A stretch of DNA of 64,000 nt from Bacteroidaceae bacterium (GCA_017531985.1 JAFXJY010000022.1:1-64000); one strand, 5' to 3'. Positions 9,685 through 19,455 are shown, counted from the first letter of the stretch. The notes: a model not told the origin generated them from the letters alone. Program-made: numbers and translations.

Positions 9685-9692
9685 TATATTTG
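9685..9692 (+). promoter_or_regulatory. Probable -7 box for the DUF4199 operon
   Basis: TATATTTG fits the TAnnTTTG -7 consensus and lies 24 nt before the chosen ATG at 9716. No good TTTG was found at the proper upstream distance, so support rests on the -7 element alone. It also argues against the longer upstream start at 9632, which would lie before the promoter. Confidence 0.5.
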
Positions 9693-9715
9693 CAATCTTA
9701 TTTAAGGTAAACGCA

Positions 9716-10237
9716 ATGAACGATTCAAGAAATCTATTACAATATAGCATGCAAGCCGGAGTGTGGTTGGGCTTATATCTCATTGTGCGATTTGTGTGCA
9801 GTGTGGCAAGTATTTACTCTCCCGTGTTCAATCTCATTGCCATGATACTTTTGGTGGGTACACCGTTTGTGCTATACCATCTGATGAAGAAGTATCATAA
9901 GAACAATGATGATGTATCGACCTTCTCATTGATGTGGATGATGGGTATCATGCTCTTTGCCTTTGCATCGTTGATATGTGCCGTTCCCGAATATCTGTTT
10001 TACGAATATATCAACCCCGACTATATAACCAATACCATGCAACAGTCGGTATCTCTTATCAAAGAGATGGACTTGATAAAAGATGATACACTGATGCAAG
10101 AGCTGGAGAAAATATCGACTACCGGAGCCGTACCCACAAGCATACAGATGATTATGTCGTCGCTGTGGTCAAATGTCTTTTTCGGTTCGTTGCTTTCGTT
10201 TGTGGTAGCAATATTTGTAGTGCGTAGTAAGAAGTAA
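9716..10237 (+). CDS. DUF4199 family membrane protein
   Basis: A 173-residue protein with four hydrophobic helices (about 15-35, 40-60, 75-100 and 145-168), matching the small DUF4199 inner-membrane family of Bacteroidota. The ATG at 9716 (MNDSRNLLQYSM) is preferred to the in-frame 9632 because the -7 box at 9685-9692 lies between them. Molecular function is unknown. The gene next to it, 25 bp downstream, is a GT2 glycosyltransferase, a pairing that is common in Bacteroidales and suggests a link to envelope glycan assembly. Confidence 0.8.
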   Translation: MNDSRNLLQYSMQAGVWLGLYLIVRFVCSVASIYSPVFNLIAMILLVGTPFVLYHLMKKYHKNNDDVSTFSLMWMMGIMLFAFASLICAVPEYLFYEYINPDYITNTMQQSVSLIKEMDLIKDDTLMQELEKISTTGAVPTSIQMIMSSLWSNVFFGSLLSFVVAIFVVRSKK

Positions 10238-10262
10238 AAATAAAATACAAATATTCAATTAT

Positions 10263-11198
10263 ATGGACATTTCATTAGTCATACCTTTGTATAACGAGGC
10301 CGAGTCGCTTCCTGAGCTGGAAGCGTGGATTGCTCGTGTGATGAAAGAGAACAATTTCAGTTACGAGATATGGTTTGTTAACGATGGAAGTACCGATAAC
10401 TCTTGGCAGGTAATCGAGGAGTTGCGAGCCAAGAATCCATGTGTCAAAGGTATCAGTTTTCGTCGCAATTACGGAAAATCACCGGCACTTCATGTGGGAT
10501 TTGAAAAGGTGCAAGGCGATGTGGTAATTACCATGGATGCCGACTTGCAAGACAGCCCCGATGAAATACCTGAATTGTATAAAATGATAATGAACGATGG
10601 CTATGACCTTGTGTCGGGATGGAAGAAAAAACGTTACGATCCGCTTTCCAAGACAATTCCCACCAAGCTATTCAATGCCACAGCTCGTAAAGTAACAGGT
10701 ATTATGCTGCATGACTTTAACTGCGGACTGAAAGCGTATCGCCTCGATGTAGTCAGGTCAATAGAGGTATATGGTGATATGCATCGTTACATGCCCTACT
10801 TGGCTAAGAATGCAGGTTATACCCGCATTGGCGAGAAGGTTGTGCAACATCAGGCTCGTAAGTATGGTACAACAAAGTTCGGACTTGACCGCTTTGTCAA
10901 TGGCTATCTCGACTTGATGACATTGTGGTTCTTCTCTAAGTTTGCCGTCAAGCCTATGCACTTTTTCGGTTTGTTAGGTAGTCTCATGTTCTTCATCGGA
11001 TTCATTGCCTTTGTAGTGGTTGTGTGCATGAAGTTGTTCAGTATTCGCACCGGTGTGACCGACACTCCCTACTTCTATGTGTCGCTAACATCCATGATAT
11101 TGGGTACTCAATTGTTCCTTACAGGATTCTTGGGAGAACTCATCTCTCGTAATGCAAGTGAGCGAAATACTTATCATATATCCAATGTGTTGGACTAA
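10263..11198 (+). CDS. GT2 polyprenyl-phosphate glycosyltransferase (DPM1/GtrB-like)
   Basis: A 311-residue membrane glycosyltransferase. The N-terminal GT-A domain begins VIPLYNEAESLPEL, with VNDGSTDNS at residues 39-47 and the metal-binding DAD at 92-94 (DADLQDSPDE). Two C-terminal hydrophobic hairpin helices (about 225-250 and 265-290) anchor it in the inner membrane. Proteins of this form transfer a sugar from a nucleotide donor to undecaprenyl phosphate for later use in the periplasm. The sugar cannot be told from sequence. It is the second gene in the DUF4199 operon. Confidence 0.88.
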   Translation: MDISLVIPLYNEAESLPELEAWIARVMKENNFSYEIWFVNDGSTDNSWQVIEELRAKNPCVKGISFRRNYGKSPALHVGFEKVQGDVVITMDADLQDSPDEIPELYKMIMNDGYDLVSGWKKKRYDPLSKTIPTKLFNATARKVTGIMLHDFNCGLKAYRLDVVRSIEVYGDMHRYMPYLAKNAGYTRIGEKVVQHQARKYGTTKFGLDRFVNGYLDLMTLWFFSKFAVKPMHFFGLLGSLMFFIGFIAFVVVVCMKLFSIRTGVTDTPYFYVSLTSMILGTQLFLTGFLGELISRNASERNTYHISNVLD

Positions 11199-11213
11199 AA
11201 GCGAGCGATAAGA

Positions 11214-11732
11214 ATGGATAAGACGATGCTTACATTATCGCAACAACGGTGTGCTGTGCGAGAATACACTTCGCAGCAGGTGCCGGATGAGGTGTTACAA
11301 TACATACTCGAAGTAGCACGTCTATCACCATCGGCTGTCAATTATCAACCTTGGCACATTGTTGTGATACGTGGAGAGGAATTGCTCTGTCGAATGGCCG
11401 CGGAGGTGTATCCTCGTCAATGGTTCTCCACAGTACCATGCTGTGTGGTTGTGTGTGGCAATCATAATGAGTCGTGGCGACGCAGTAGTGATGGTAAAGA
11501 CCATTGCGATATAGATGTAGCAATAGTCACCCAACAGATGGTCTTGGCGGCAGCCGAGCAGGGTGTTGCTACATGCTGGGTGTGTAACTTCGATGTCGAT
11601 GCTTGCAAACGCTTATTGCAATTACCCCAAGAAGTAGAACCTATTGTACTGTTGCCCATCGGCTATCCGGCATCGTTGCCATCGACCGAGAAACAGCGTA
11701 AATCCATCGATGATATTGTGACATGGTTATGA
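11214..11732 (+). CDS. Nitroreductase family flavoprotein
   Basis: A 172-residue small nitroreductase. The N terminus (QQRCAVREYTSQQVPDEVLQYILEVARLSPSAVNYQPWHIVVI) contains the FMN-binding Arg and Ser/N-x-Q-P-W pattern typical of the family, and the C-terminal LPIGYPA element is also typical. It would use FMN and NAD(P)H; the substrate is unknown. It follows the glycosyltransferase by 15 bp. Its TGA overlaps the ATG of the next gene (ATGA at 11729), so translation is probably coupled. Confidence 0.85.
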   Translation: MDKTMLTLSQQRCAVREYTSQQVPDEVLQYILEVARLSPSAVNYQPWHIVVIRGEELLCRMAAEVYPRQWFSTVPCCVVVCGNHNESWRRSSDGKDHCDIDVAIVTQQMVLAAAEQGVATCWVCNFDVDACKRLLQLPQEVEPIVLLPIGYPASLPSTEKQRKSIDDIVTWL

Positions 11733-12235
11733 AGAGTAAAATAATTATAGGAAATATAGTGCTACTGATACTTGTATGGTTGGTATCATGTGGTAGCAGT
11801 GGTTGTTACGAAAATCGTAGCAGTATCCCCATAGCAGCATTATATGCCACCAATGCACCAACGCAAGCCATAGCCATCGACTCGGTATCGCTTTATGGTA
11901 TAGGAGTTTCGAGCCAATCCCTCCTGCTCGATTGTGCTCGACAAGTGTCCACCATGACAATGCCTCTACGCAACGATGCCGATACCACAAGCTATGTCAT
12001 TCGATATGACATGAAAGCATTGTCGCACACATCACGTTACAACGACACTATCACATGGGTGTACACCCGTTATCCCTACTTTATTTCGGGTGATTGTGGT
12101 GTAGTATTTAACTATGTTATTGACACTATCTGTCACACACACAATATGCTCGACTCGGTAGCTATAATGACCGATGAGGTAACCAATGTAAGTCAAGAAA
12201 CAATTCGACTCTACTACTATGTACCGACCGAATAA
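11729..12235 (+). CDS. DUF6452 family protein
   Basis: A 168-residue secreted protein. The ATG at 11729 overlaps the nitroreductase stop (ATGA) and is preferred to the ATG two codons upstream at 11723. The start MKSKIIIGNIVLLILVWLVSCGSSGC contains a lipobox (LVSC), so the product should be a lipoprotein. The body is short beta strands with several Cys. The order DUF6452 then DUF6048 is conserved in Bacteroidales; function is not known. Its 3' end overlaps the next gene by 17 bp. Confidence 0.75.
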   Translation: MKSKIIIGNIVLLILVWLVSCGSSGCYENRSSIPIAALYATNAPTQAIAIDSVSLYGIGVSSQSLLLDCARQVSTMTMPLRNDADTTSYVIRYDMKALSHTSRYNDTITWVYTRYPYFISGDCGVVFNYVIDTICHTHNMLDSVAIMTDEVTNVSQETIRLYYYVPTE

Positions 12236-13028
12236 CATATGGCGAGTGGTTCTCACATTCCTGTGTGCAAGCATCGTTCAGTTGCTTGCCGCACAACGTG
12301 TTGTAACTCCTGTTGAGAGTAATGACCTACCATTCGAATTGCAGAAGAAAGAGGCAGCGAAAGCTCTTGCCGATACCGCGGCTGTCGACACTGCACAGAC
12401 GAAAGAACCACTGCACAAAGCACCTCTTTTCGGCGGATTGATGTTGACTGCCGATCTTGCATCACCGGTGATGAATCTCTTTGGTACGCAATATGGCAAC
12501 TACGAGGTCGCGTTGGAAGCCGACATCTACCATCGCTTTTTCCCTGTTGTGGAGGTTGGATTGGGTACGGCTCGCTATGCACCCGGTGAAAATAATTATA
12601 CATATGTGTGCAATCCTGCTTTATATGCCCGATTGGGTGCAAACTATAATTTTTTCTATAACAACGGTTCGGAAAGTTTTATAGCGGTGGGGTTGCGTTA
12701 TGGTCTGACAGGATTTTCTTACCAATGGCAGGATATAACCATCGATGACCCCTATTGGGGTAGTGTCGATAACATATCCACTCCGCAACAACGAGCATTT
12801 GCCCACTGGGGTGAAATAGTGGTCGCTCTGCGTGTGCAGGTATATCACAACTTCTATATGGGATGGAGTGGTAGATACCGACTGCTCATTGGTTGTGATA
12901 CATCGACTTATGGCGACCCTTATTTTATACCCGGTTTTGGTCCTAAGGATGCCGGATTTGCATTTACTTATACAATAGGTTATCGTTTGCCGTTGGGAAA
13001 TAGTAAGAAAGAAATAAAACTACCTTGA
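12219..13028 (+). CDS. DUF6048 family outer-membrane protein
   Basis: A 269-residue protein with an N-terminal signal peptide (VVLTFLCASIVQLLAAQ) and a body of amphipathic beta strands ending in GYRLPLG, consistent with a small outer-membrane beta-barrel. It overlaps the DUF6452 gene and is followed after one base by the MscS gene, so all are in one transcript. The pair may form an envelope complex (inference from conserved neighbourhood). No enzymatic motif is seen. Confidence 0.75.
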   Translation: MYRPNNIWRVVLTFLCASIVQLLAAQRVVTPVESNDLPFELQKKEAAKALADTAAVDTAQTKEPLHKAPLFGGLMLTADLASPVMNLFGTQYGNYEVALEADIYHRFFPVVEVGLGTARYAPGENNYTYVCNPALYARLGANYNFFYNNGSESFIAVGLRYGLTGFSYQWQDITIDDPYWGSVDNISTPQQRAFAHWGEIVVALRVQVYHNFYMGWSGRYRLLIGCDTSTYGDPYFIPGFGPKDAGFAFTYTIGYRLPLGNSKKEIKLP

Positions 13029-13029
13029 T

Positions 13030-14265
13030 ATGAATAATTGGAGAACGATGCTTTTGAGTTGGCTCAATGTCAACGTTGCCGAATTTACATGGGTTGAACA
13101 GCTTCTTTTTGCTGCCATAATCTTAGCTTTGGTAGCAATTATAGACCGAGTAACTAAGTTGATACTCAATCGTGTACTGACACGCTTGGTGCGAGCCACT
13201 ACCTTTAAGTGGGATGATATACTCCTCGATCAGAAGGTGTTAAATAAGTTGGTGGCATTATTTCCCGCCATCTTGTTGGTACTTTTCTTGCCCTTTGTTT
13301 TTGCAGGCAATGCCGCCTTATATGATCTCACTCAGCGACTCTGTTGGATATACTTTGTAGGTGTCTTGTTGGCACTCATTGTTGCTGCCCTTACAGCCCT
13401 GACGCACATCCTTGAAGATACCGACTCATTCCGTAATAAGCCGGTCAAAGGGGCAGTACAGATGCTGCAAGTTATTGTCATAGTACTTGCCATTATTATC
13501 ATGATAAGTATTATGGTCGACAAGTCCCCGGCATTCTTGCTCACCGGATTGGGTGCATCGGCAGCTGTCTTGATGTTGGTGTTCCAAGATCTTATTCTTG
13601 GACTCGTGGCAGGAATACAACTCTCGGCCAATAAGATGATGCAGGTAGGTGACTGGGTTGAAGTAAAAGACAAAGGTATAGATGGAATGGTTATAGAGAT
13701 AACACTTACTACTGTCAAGGTGCAGAACTGGAATTATACCATTTCTACCATACAGCCGCAAGCATTGGTTAACGGCTCATTTGTCAACTGGTCGAATATG
13801 TTCCGTTCGGGTGGACGTCGTGTAGCCCGTACGGTTAATATAGACTTGCATTCGGTACGCTTTATGACAGCTGAGGAACTTGCACCTTGGCGTGAAAATG
13901 CCTTGGTGTCGCACTTCGTCGATAGCACATTGCAACGCATCGATGAGGCTCGTTCGCGAGGTGATGAGCTGACAGCACAGTCTCTCCGCATTACCAACTT
14001 GACTCTCTTCCGTCATTACATACAGAGTTATATACAAATGCCGGCTATTGCCAATGAAAATTTCTTGTCGATGGTGCGATTGATGGAACCTACACAGTAT
14101 GGTGTACCTATGCAACTCTATTTCTTTACCAAGGATACAGCATGGATTAAGTATGAGAGTGTGCAGTCATCGGTGTTTGAGTATCTCTTTGCCGTAGCTC
14201 CCGAGTTTGGTATTCGCCTCTTCCAGCTCCCATCGGGCGATGATATTGAACAGTTGAAATCGTAA
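13030..14265 (+). CDS. MscS-family mechanosensitive ion channel (YbdG-like)
   Basis: A 411-residue inner-membrane protein with about five N-terminal membrane helices and the MscS pore/beta-domain signature GLGASAAVLMLVFQDLILGL near residues 175-196, then VGDWVEV. The larger length and TM number resemble YbdG-type miniconductance channels rather than MscS itself. It releases small solutes on osmotic downshock. It is the last gene of the 9716-14265 run, which ends at the terminator 14328-14380. Confidence 0.88.
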   Translation: MNNWRTMLLSWLNVNVAEFTWVEQLLFAAIILALVAIIDRVTKLILNRVLTRLVRATTFKWDDILLDQKVLNKLVALFPAILLVLFLPFVFAGNAALYDLTQRLCWIYFVGVLLALIVAALTALTHILEDTDSFRNKPVKGAVQMLQVIVIVLAIIIMISIMVDKSPAFLLTGLGASAAVLMLVFQDLILGLVAGIQLSANKMMQVGDWVEVKDKGIDGMVIEITLTTVKVQNWNYTISTIQPQALVNGSFVNWSNMFRSGGRRVARTVNIDLHSVRFMTAEELAPWRENALVSHFVDSTLQRIDEARSRGDELTAQSLRITNLTLFRHYIQSYIQMPAIANENFLSMVRLMEPTQYGVPMQLYFFTKDTAWIKYESVQSSVFEYLFAVAPEFGIRLFQLPSGDDIEQLKS

Positions 14266-14327
14266 ATACTTGATAATGATGCGATATCGGATGAATTGCT
14301 AATCGGTGAAGTTTGAGATAGAAGTAC

Positions 14328-14380
14328 CCTAAAAATAGAGGGCGACCAAAAATCATTTTTGATCGCCCTCTATTTTTAGG
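14328..14380. terminator. Bidirectional terminator between mscS-like gene and ackA
   Basis: An 18-bp perfect stem (CCTAAAAATAGAGGGCGA and its complement) with an A/T-rich loop that can pair further. It lies between convergent genes and has A and T tracts on both sides, so it should work in both directions. Confidence 0.88.
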
Positions 14381-14395
14381 AGTATGTATCTATTA

Positions 14396-15598
14396 TTATA
14401 ACTTCTCAACGATTTCGCGAGTGTCGGTAGCAATCATTAACTCCTCGTCAGTGGGGATGATAACGACCTTAACTGTTGAATCGGGTGTGCTTAACAAGCA
14501 CTCTTTACCACGAGTCTTGGCATTGAGTTCTTTGTCGATTTTAACACCCATGAATGAGAGATTGTCGGTAACAATTTCGCGAGTGGTAGTTTGATTTTCA
14601 CCTACACCACCGGTAAATACGATAATGTCGACACCGTTCATAGCTGCGATGTAAGAGCCTACATATTTAATGATGCGATACTCATACATTTCGAGAGCCA
14701 ATTTGGCACGCTCGTTACCCTCGGCAATAGCATTCTCAATATCACGCATGTCCGATGAGATACCCGATATACCTAAAACACCACTCTTCTTGTTTATGAC
14801 ATTGGCAAGACCGTTGGCATCGAGACCTTCTTTGTTCATGATGTATGTAAGAGCACCGGCATCAACATCACCCGAACGAGTACCCATCATTAAGCCTTCG
14901 ACAGGAGTGAGACCCATTGAGGTATCTACCGATTGACCATTCATGACGGCTGTGATAGAGCCACCGTTACCGATGTGGCAAGTGATGATCTTTTGCTCTT
15001 CGTAAGGTACGCCAAGAAATTCGCAAGCACGACGTGAAACGTAGCGGTGGCTTGTTCCGTGGAAACCGTAACGGCGTACACCATATTTCTCATACATTTC
15101 GTAGGGGAGAGCATACATGTAAGCCTTGGCGGGCATAGTTTGATGGAATGCTGTATCGAATACACCTACTTGGGGTGCATTGGGAAGCAATTCGCTGATA
15201 GCCTCGATACCGATGATGTTGGCGGGGTTGTGTAAGGGGGCGAGGTCGTAGCAGTCTTTAACTTGTGCTATCATTTCGTCGGTAATGAGAACACTGCTGT
15301 TGAATTTCTCAGCACCATGTACCACGCGGTGACCTACTGCCGAAATTTCATCGATCGACTTGATGCAACCATACTCCTCATTGGTAAGTACGTTCAAGAT
15401 AGTACCTATTGCCGAACGATGTTCGGGCATGTCCACTTCAAGAACTTTTTTCTCACCGTTGGGGAGAGTGAATTTGATGAAAGAGTCTTTAAGACCCAAT
15501 TTCTCGACACCACCTTGTGCCATTACCTCTTGTGTATCGAGGTCAAAAAGTTTGTATTTAACCGATGAACTACCACAGTTCAATACTAATATTTTCAT
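14396..15598 (-). CDS. ackA: Acetate kinase
   Basis: A 400-residue cytosolic enzyme that makes ATP and acetate from acetyl phosphate. It has the N-terminal signature LVLNCGSSSVKY at 3-14, the second signature FDTAFHQTMP near 173-182, the catalytic GFHGTSH, and the nucleotide-binding GNGGS and FTGGVGEN motifs. Length is normal. It lies 83 bp downstream of pta on the same strand, the standard acetate fermentation pair. Confidence 0.96.
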   Translation of the reverse strand: MKILVLNCGSSSVKYKLFDLDTQEVMAQGGVEKLGLKDSFIKFTLPNGEKKVLEVDMPEHRSAIGTILNVLTNEEYGCIKSIDEISAVGHRVVHGAEKFNSSVLITDEMIAQVKDCYDLAPLHNPANIIGIEAISELLPNAPQVGVFDTAFHQTMPAKAYMYALPYEMYEKYGVRRYGFHGTSHRYVSRRACEFLGVPYEEQKIITCHIGNGGSITAVMNGQSVDTSMGLTPVEGLMMGTRSGDVDAGALTYIMNKEGLDANGLANVINKKSGVLGISGISSDMRDIENAIAEGNERAKLALEMYEYRIIKYVGSYIAAMNGVDIIVFTGGVGENQTTTREIVTDNLSFMGVKIDKELNAKTRGKECLLSTPDSTVKVVIIPTDEELMIATDTREIVEKL

Positions 15599-15681
15599 GC
15601 TTTGTATAATATTATATGTGAATGTTTTCAGCCATTGTCAGTTGTGTAAACATGAGCGATGACTGATTACTTACAACTCAA

Positions 15682-16692
15682 TTATGCTTTTTTAAGACCG
15701 ATAGCTTGTGTGGCTGTGATGGCAACAAGTTTGTAAATGTCATCAACACTGCAACCACGCGACAAGTCGTTAACAGGAGCTGCTATACCTTGCAATACAG
15801 GACCTACGGCTTCGGCACCGGCTAAGCGTTGTACGAGCTTGTAAGCGATGTTACCAACTTCGAGTGTGGGGAATACGAGTGTATTGGCATGACCGGCTAT
15901 TTTGCTACCGGGAGCTTTCGAAGCACCTACCGAGGGAACAATAGCTGCATCGGCTTGCAACTCACCGTCAATGGCAAATTCGGGAGCCATTTCTTGAGCC
16001 AGACGAGTAGCTTCCACAACTTTGTCTACCAACTCGTTCTTAGCACTACCCTTGGTTGAGAAGCTGAGCATTGCTACACGAGGTTCTATACCGGCTATGT
16101 CGCGAGCTGTGCGAGCTGTTGAAACAGCGATTTGAGCCAATTCTTGTGCATTGGGGTTGGGCATTACAGCACAATCGGCAAATACGAGTGTACCATTCTC
16201 ACCGTATTCGGCTTTGGGAACAAACATCAAGAATGCTCCTGAAACGACGCTGATACCGGGCATTGTTTTGATAATCTGCAATGCAGGACGCAATACGTCA
16301 CCTGTGGTGTTCTTGGCACCTGCCACTTCACCATCGGCATCACCATTCTTGATGATGAGAGTACCCAAGTACAAGGGATCTTCGGCGAGGGCTGTGGCCT
16401 TCTCGATAGTCATACCCTTGGATTTGCGTAACTCGAAGAGCAAGTTGGCATACACTTCCTTACGGGGGTTATTTACGGGGTCGATGATAGTAGCCTTGTC
16501 GATGTGTTGAAGATTGTGCTTCTCGGCAAGAACTTTTATTTCATCGGGATTACCAATGAGAATAACATCTACTACTTCGTCGGCTAACAGACGATCGGCT
16601 GCTTGTAAGGTACGTTCTTCGGTACCTTCGGGAAGAACGATGCGTTGCTTATCGGCCTTAGCTCGTTCTACGATTTGACTGATTAAATCCAT
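15682..16692 (-). CDS. pta: Phosphate acetyltransferase
   Basis: A 336-residue short-type Pta that exchanges CoA and phosphate to give acetyl phosphate for AckA. The start MDLISQIVERAKADKQRIVLPEG at 16692 matches the family; the in-frame ATG at 16749 is rejected because the -7 box at 16739-16746 falls within it. Typical segments are PEGTEERTLQAADRL, DGELQADAAIVP and GNIAYKLVQRLAGAEAVGP. First gene of the pta-ackA unit. Confidence 0.95.
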   Translation of the reverse strand: MDLISQIVERAKADKQRIVLPEGTEERTLQAADRLLADEVVDVILIGNPDEIKVLAEKHNLQHIDKATIIDPVNNPRKEVYANLLFELRKSKGMTIEKATALAEDPLYLGTLIIKNGDADGEVAGAKNTTGDVLRPALQIIKTMPGISVVSGAFLMFVPKAEYGENGTLVFADCAVMPNPNAQELAQIAVSTARTARDIAGIEPRVAMLSFSTKGSAKNELVDKVVEATRLAQEMAPEFAIDGELQADAAIVPSVGASKAPGSKIAGHANTLVFPTLEVGNIAYKLVQRLAGAEAVGPVLQGIAAPVNDLSRGCSVDDIYKLVAITATQAIGLKKA

Positions 16693-16738
16693 ATTGATTG
16701 TATTTATGATAGTGTTTTTCGGGTAACTATATTTTCGG

Positions 16739-16746
16739 CAAATGTA
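16739..16746 (-). promoter_or_regulatory. -7 box for pta-ackA
   Basis: On the minus strand this reads TACATTTG, matching TAnnTTTG, 46 nt before the pta start at 16692. No clear TTTG lies at the -33 position, so confidence is moderate. Confidence 0.5.
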
Positions 16747-16983
16747 CAAAAAAAACTTATATGTAGTGTGATTATTGTGATAATATTTTTGATAACTATC
16801 AATTTTTAGTCCCTTTTTGTAATATCATTTTAACACAATATCTCGCCCGAAATGTAGAAATCATAGCAAAATAATTGTATTATTGAAAAAATATTTATAT
16901 ATTAGCGGTCGAAAGTAACTTGAATGATACAAAATTGAATTGTTGCTTTTGTTTTCATAATTAACCTACAATAGAAAAATATT

Positions 16984-17370
16984 ATGGATAAAGAGAAGAT
17001 ATTATTGGAATATGACTTTAAGAAAGTATCACCATCGCTCTTGTGGAAATACATCAGTACAGCCGTCGAACTGGCCGAGTGGTTTGCTGATAAAGTAGAG
17101 AATGATGATAAGTTATATACGTTTTATTGGAACAAAAATCCGCAGATGGCACAACTTGTAGGTTCGCGAGTAGGCGTTTTTGTGCGATTTCATTGGCTTG
17201 AAAACAAGAATGATAAGACTTACTTTGAGATGCGTATTACCACATCGGAGTTGACAGGTGCCACCATGTTGTCGGTAATCGATTTTGCAGCCCCCGGTGA
17301 AGAAGATGACCAACGGGAATTATGGGATAATGAGATAGAACGTTTGCAACGGAAGTTGGGCGTTTTATAG
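16984..17370 (+). CDS. START-like domain (SRPBCC fold) protein
   Basis: A 128-residue soluble protein widely conserved in Bacteroidota. The pattern of one N-terminal helix-strand, FYWNKNPQMAQLVG, HWLENKNDKTYFEMRI and a long C-terminal helix (DNEIERLQRKLGVL) fits the helix-grip START/SRPBCC fold, which binds hydrophobic ligands. There is no catalytic motif and no signal peptide. It is probably monocistronic, closed by the terminator at 17392-17436. Confidence 0.75.
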   Translation: MDKEKILLEYDFKKVSPSLLWKYISTAVELAEWFADKVENDDKLYTFYWNKNPQMAQLVGSRVGVFVRFHWLENKNDKTYFEMRITTSELTGATMLSVIDFAAPGEEDDQRELWDNEIERLQRKLGVL

Positions 17371-17391
17371 CCAATATAGCACCTATGATAT

Positions 17392-17436
17392 AGGTCGATT
17401 GCGGTAATACTTGTTGTCGGTATGAGCAATCGACCT
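17392..17436 (+). terminator. Terminator after the START-like gene
   Basis: An 11-bp stem AGGTCGATTGC / GCAATCGACCT with a 23-nt loop, followed by TGTTGTTTTC, 22 bp after the stop codon. Confidence 0.7.
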
Positions 17437-17511
17437 TGTTGTTTTCAGGTTTATTCACATCTTATTATTTAAATGTATAACCTCGGGGTGTGAAATGTCG
17501 ATTTTTTGAGT

Positions 17512-17519
17512 TACTTTTG
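17512..17519 (+). promoter_or_regulatory. -7 box for the LptF/G-ribBA unit
   Basis: TACTTTTG fits TAnnTTTG and lies 26 nt before the ATG at 17545. No good -33 TTTG is seen. Confidence 0.5.
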
Positions 17520-17544
17520 CACCTGAATAAAGAGAATAGTATCG

Positions 17545-19455
17545 ATGTTTCGACCCAAGAGATTATACGGATTTATGATACAGAGCTTTTTGCCTGTATT
17601 TTTTATGACGTTCTTCATCTGCCTATTTATAGTGCTGATGCAGTTCTTGTGGAAGTATGTCGATGAAATGGTGGGTAAGGGCTTGGAAATGTCCGTTTTA
17701 TTCGAGTTGTTTTTCTATGCCGCGGTTACTATGGTACCGTTGGCTTTGCCCTTGTCGATACTCTTGGCATCGTTAATGACCTTTGGAAACTTAGGTGAAC
17801 GACTCGAATTGCTTGCTATTAAGGCTGCCGGTGTCTCTCTATTGCATGCCATGCGACCACTCATAGTGTTGGTGAGTGTTATAGCAGTACTGGCCTTTTT
17901 CTTTCAGAACGATGTCTTGCCACAAGCACAGGTCAAGATGTGGACTCTCTTGTATTCGATGCGTCAGAAGTCACCCGAATTGGATATACCAGAGGGTGTG
18001 TTTTACGACCAAATTAATGGTTACAACCTTTATGTTAAGGAAAAAGACCGTAGTCGTAACATCATGCGTGACATGATGATTTATGACATGTCACAAGGAT
18101 TTGACAATGCAATGATAGTCATGGCCGACTCAGGGCGTCTGAAAACAACTGCCGATAAGAAGCACTTGATACTTACGCTGTACAGTGGTGAGTCGTTCGA
18201 GAATCTTAAATCGGAAAGATCCAATTCTTATACCAATATTCCCTATCGTCGAGAAACATTCTCAATGAAGGAATTGCTTATTCCCTTCGATGCCAACTTT
18301 AATCGCCTTGACGACGGATTGATGTCGGGGCAATATGTCGGAAAGAATTATACCGAGTTGCGTACGTCCATCGACTCGATGAACCTGATTGTTGATAGTC
18401 TCGGACTGGATTATTCGCAGCGTTTGAAGAAGTCGGGTTACTTCGGGTTACACAATAATAATCGTCCGTCCGACTCGTTGGCTCGTATCCGAGAAATCGA
18501 ACGCGACCACATTGCTGCCGGCAAAATCAATCTCGACTCTCTGTGGTTGGGCGAAAATAATCAACGTCGACAACTTTATGTGTCACGAGCCCTCGAACGT
18601 GCCATCAACTACAAGAATGACTATGAATTTAATGCCATCACACTTGATGATAAACAGATGACCATTCGTCGTCATGAGATAGAGTTGATGAAGAAGTTTA
18701 CGCTCTCGCTGGCATGTATTATCTTCTTTTTCATCGGGGCACCGTTGGGAGCCATTATTCGCAAGGGTGGATTGGGTGTTCCCATCGTAGTGTCGGTAAT
18801 ACTATTCATTATATATTATATCATTGACAATACCGGTTATAAACTGGCACGCGATGGTGTGTGGCCTGTGTGGCAAGGTATATGGCTCAGTTCGGCCGTA
18901 CTATTACCATTGGGCATATTCCTTACCTCGCGTGCTACAAAAGACTCGACAGTTCTTAATCTCGATGTCTATGCCGACTTCTTCCGACATCTGTTGGGAA
19001 AGGACAAAGTACGCAAGGTGAACCACAAGGAGATTGTTATGGTAGAGATGAATCCCGATATCGCTATGCAACGTGTGGCTGATCTTAATGAGCGATGCAA
19101 GGCGTTCATGGCTTCCGGTAGACCTCTCAGTTACCTTGCTTATTGGCTCAGAGGTTACGATCTCATGGCAGTGAGAGACATTGCCACATCGGTCGAGGCC
19201 TTGGTTGAATACACTTCTGAAACGACTCAACGCATGGTTACAACTAAGTTGATGGACTATCCTGTAATACATCCCGAACGAATATTGGCACCTATTACAA
19301 TCAAGCCATTAGCTGTTATAATGATGCTGTTCTTTCCGGTAGGAATCCCCCTATACCTGATAGCTAATCATCGATACAAAAACCTCATTAATAATATTAA
19401 GAATGTGTGCAACGTCAGCGACGACTTAGTTAAATTGCTGCAACGCATAGATTAA
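17545..19455 (+). CDS. LptF/LptG (YjgP/YjgQ) family permease
   Basis: A 636-residue inner-membrane protein of the family that, with LptB, extracts LPS for transport to the outer membrane. Residues 1-120 carry three membrane helices including the typical FFYAAVTMVPLALPLSILLASLMTFG, then a periplasmic domain (about 130-385), then three more helices (FTLSLACIIFFFIGAPLGAIIRKGGLGVP near 386-415). It is longer than E. coli LptF/G (about 360) because of a C-terminal extension (about 470-636) with one more hydrophobic segment near 595-615, a form common in Bacteroidota. ribBA follows 28 bp downstream, a conserved neighbour. Confidence 0.88.
   Translation: MFRPKRLYGFMIQSFLPVFFMTFFICLFIVLMQFLWKYVDEMVGKGLEMSVLFELFFYAAVTMVPLALPLSILLASLMTFGNLGERLELLAIKAAGVSLLHAMRPLIVLVSVIAVLAFFFQNDVLPQAQVKMWTLLYSMRQKSPELDIPEGVFYDQINGYNLYVKEKDRSRNIMRDMMIYDMSQGFDNAMIVMADSGRLKTTADKKHLILTLYSGESFENLKSERSNSYTNIPYRRETFSMKELLIPFDANFNRLDDGLMSGQYVGKNYTELRTSIDSMNLIVDSLGLDYSQRLKKSGYFGLHNNNRPSDSLARIREIERDHIAAGKINLDSLWLGENNQRRQLYVSRALERAINYKNDYEFNAITLDDKQMTIRRHEIELMKKFTLSLACIIFFFIGAPLGAIIRKGGLGVPIVVSVILFIIYYIIDNTGYKLARDGVWPVWQGIWLSSAVLLPLGIFLTSRATKDSTVLNLDVYADFFRHLLGKDKVRKVNHKEIVMVEMNPDIAMQRVADLNERCKAFMASGRPLSYLAYWLRGYDLMAVRDIATSVEALVEYTSETTQRMVTTKLMDYPVIHPERILAPITIKPLAVIMMLFFPVGIPLYLIANHRYKNLINNIKNVCNVSDDLVKLLQRID

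Noticed and set aside
16693-16749. Longer N terminus of pta starting at 16749
   Set aside because: The added residues are not typical of Pta and the -7 box lies inside the extension.
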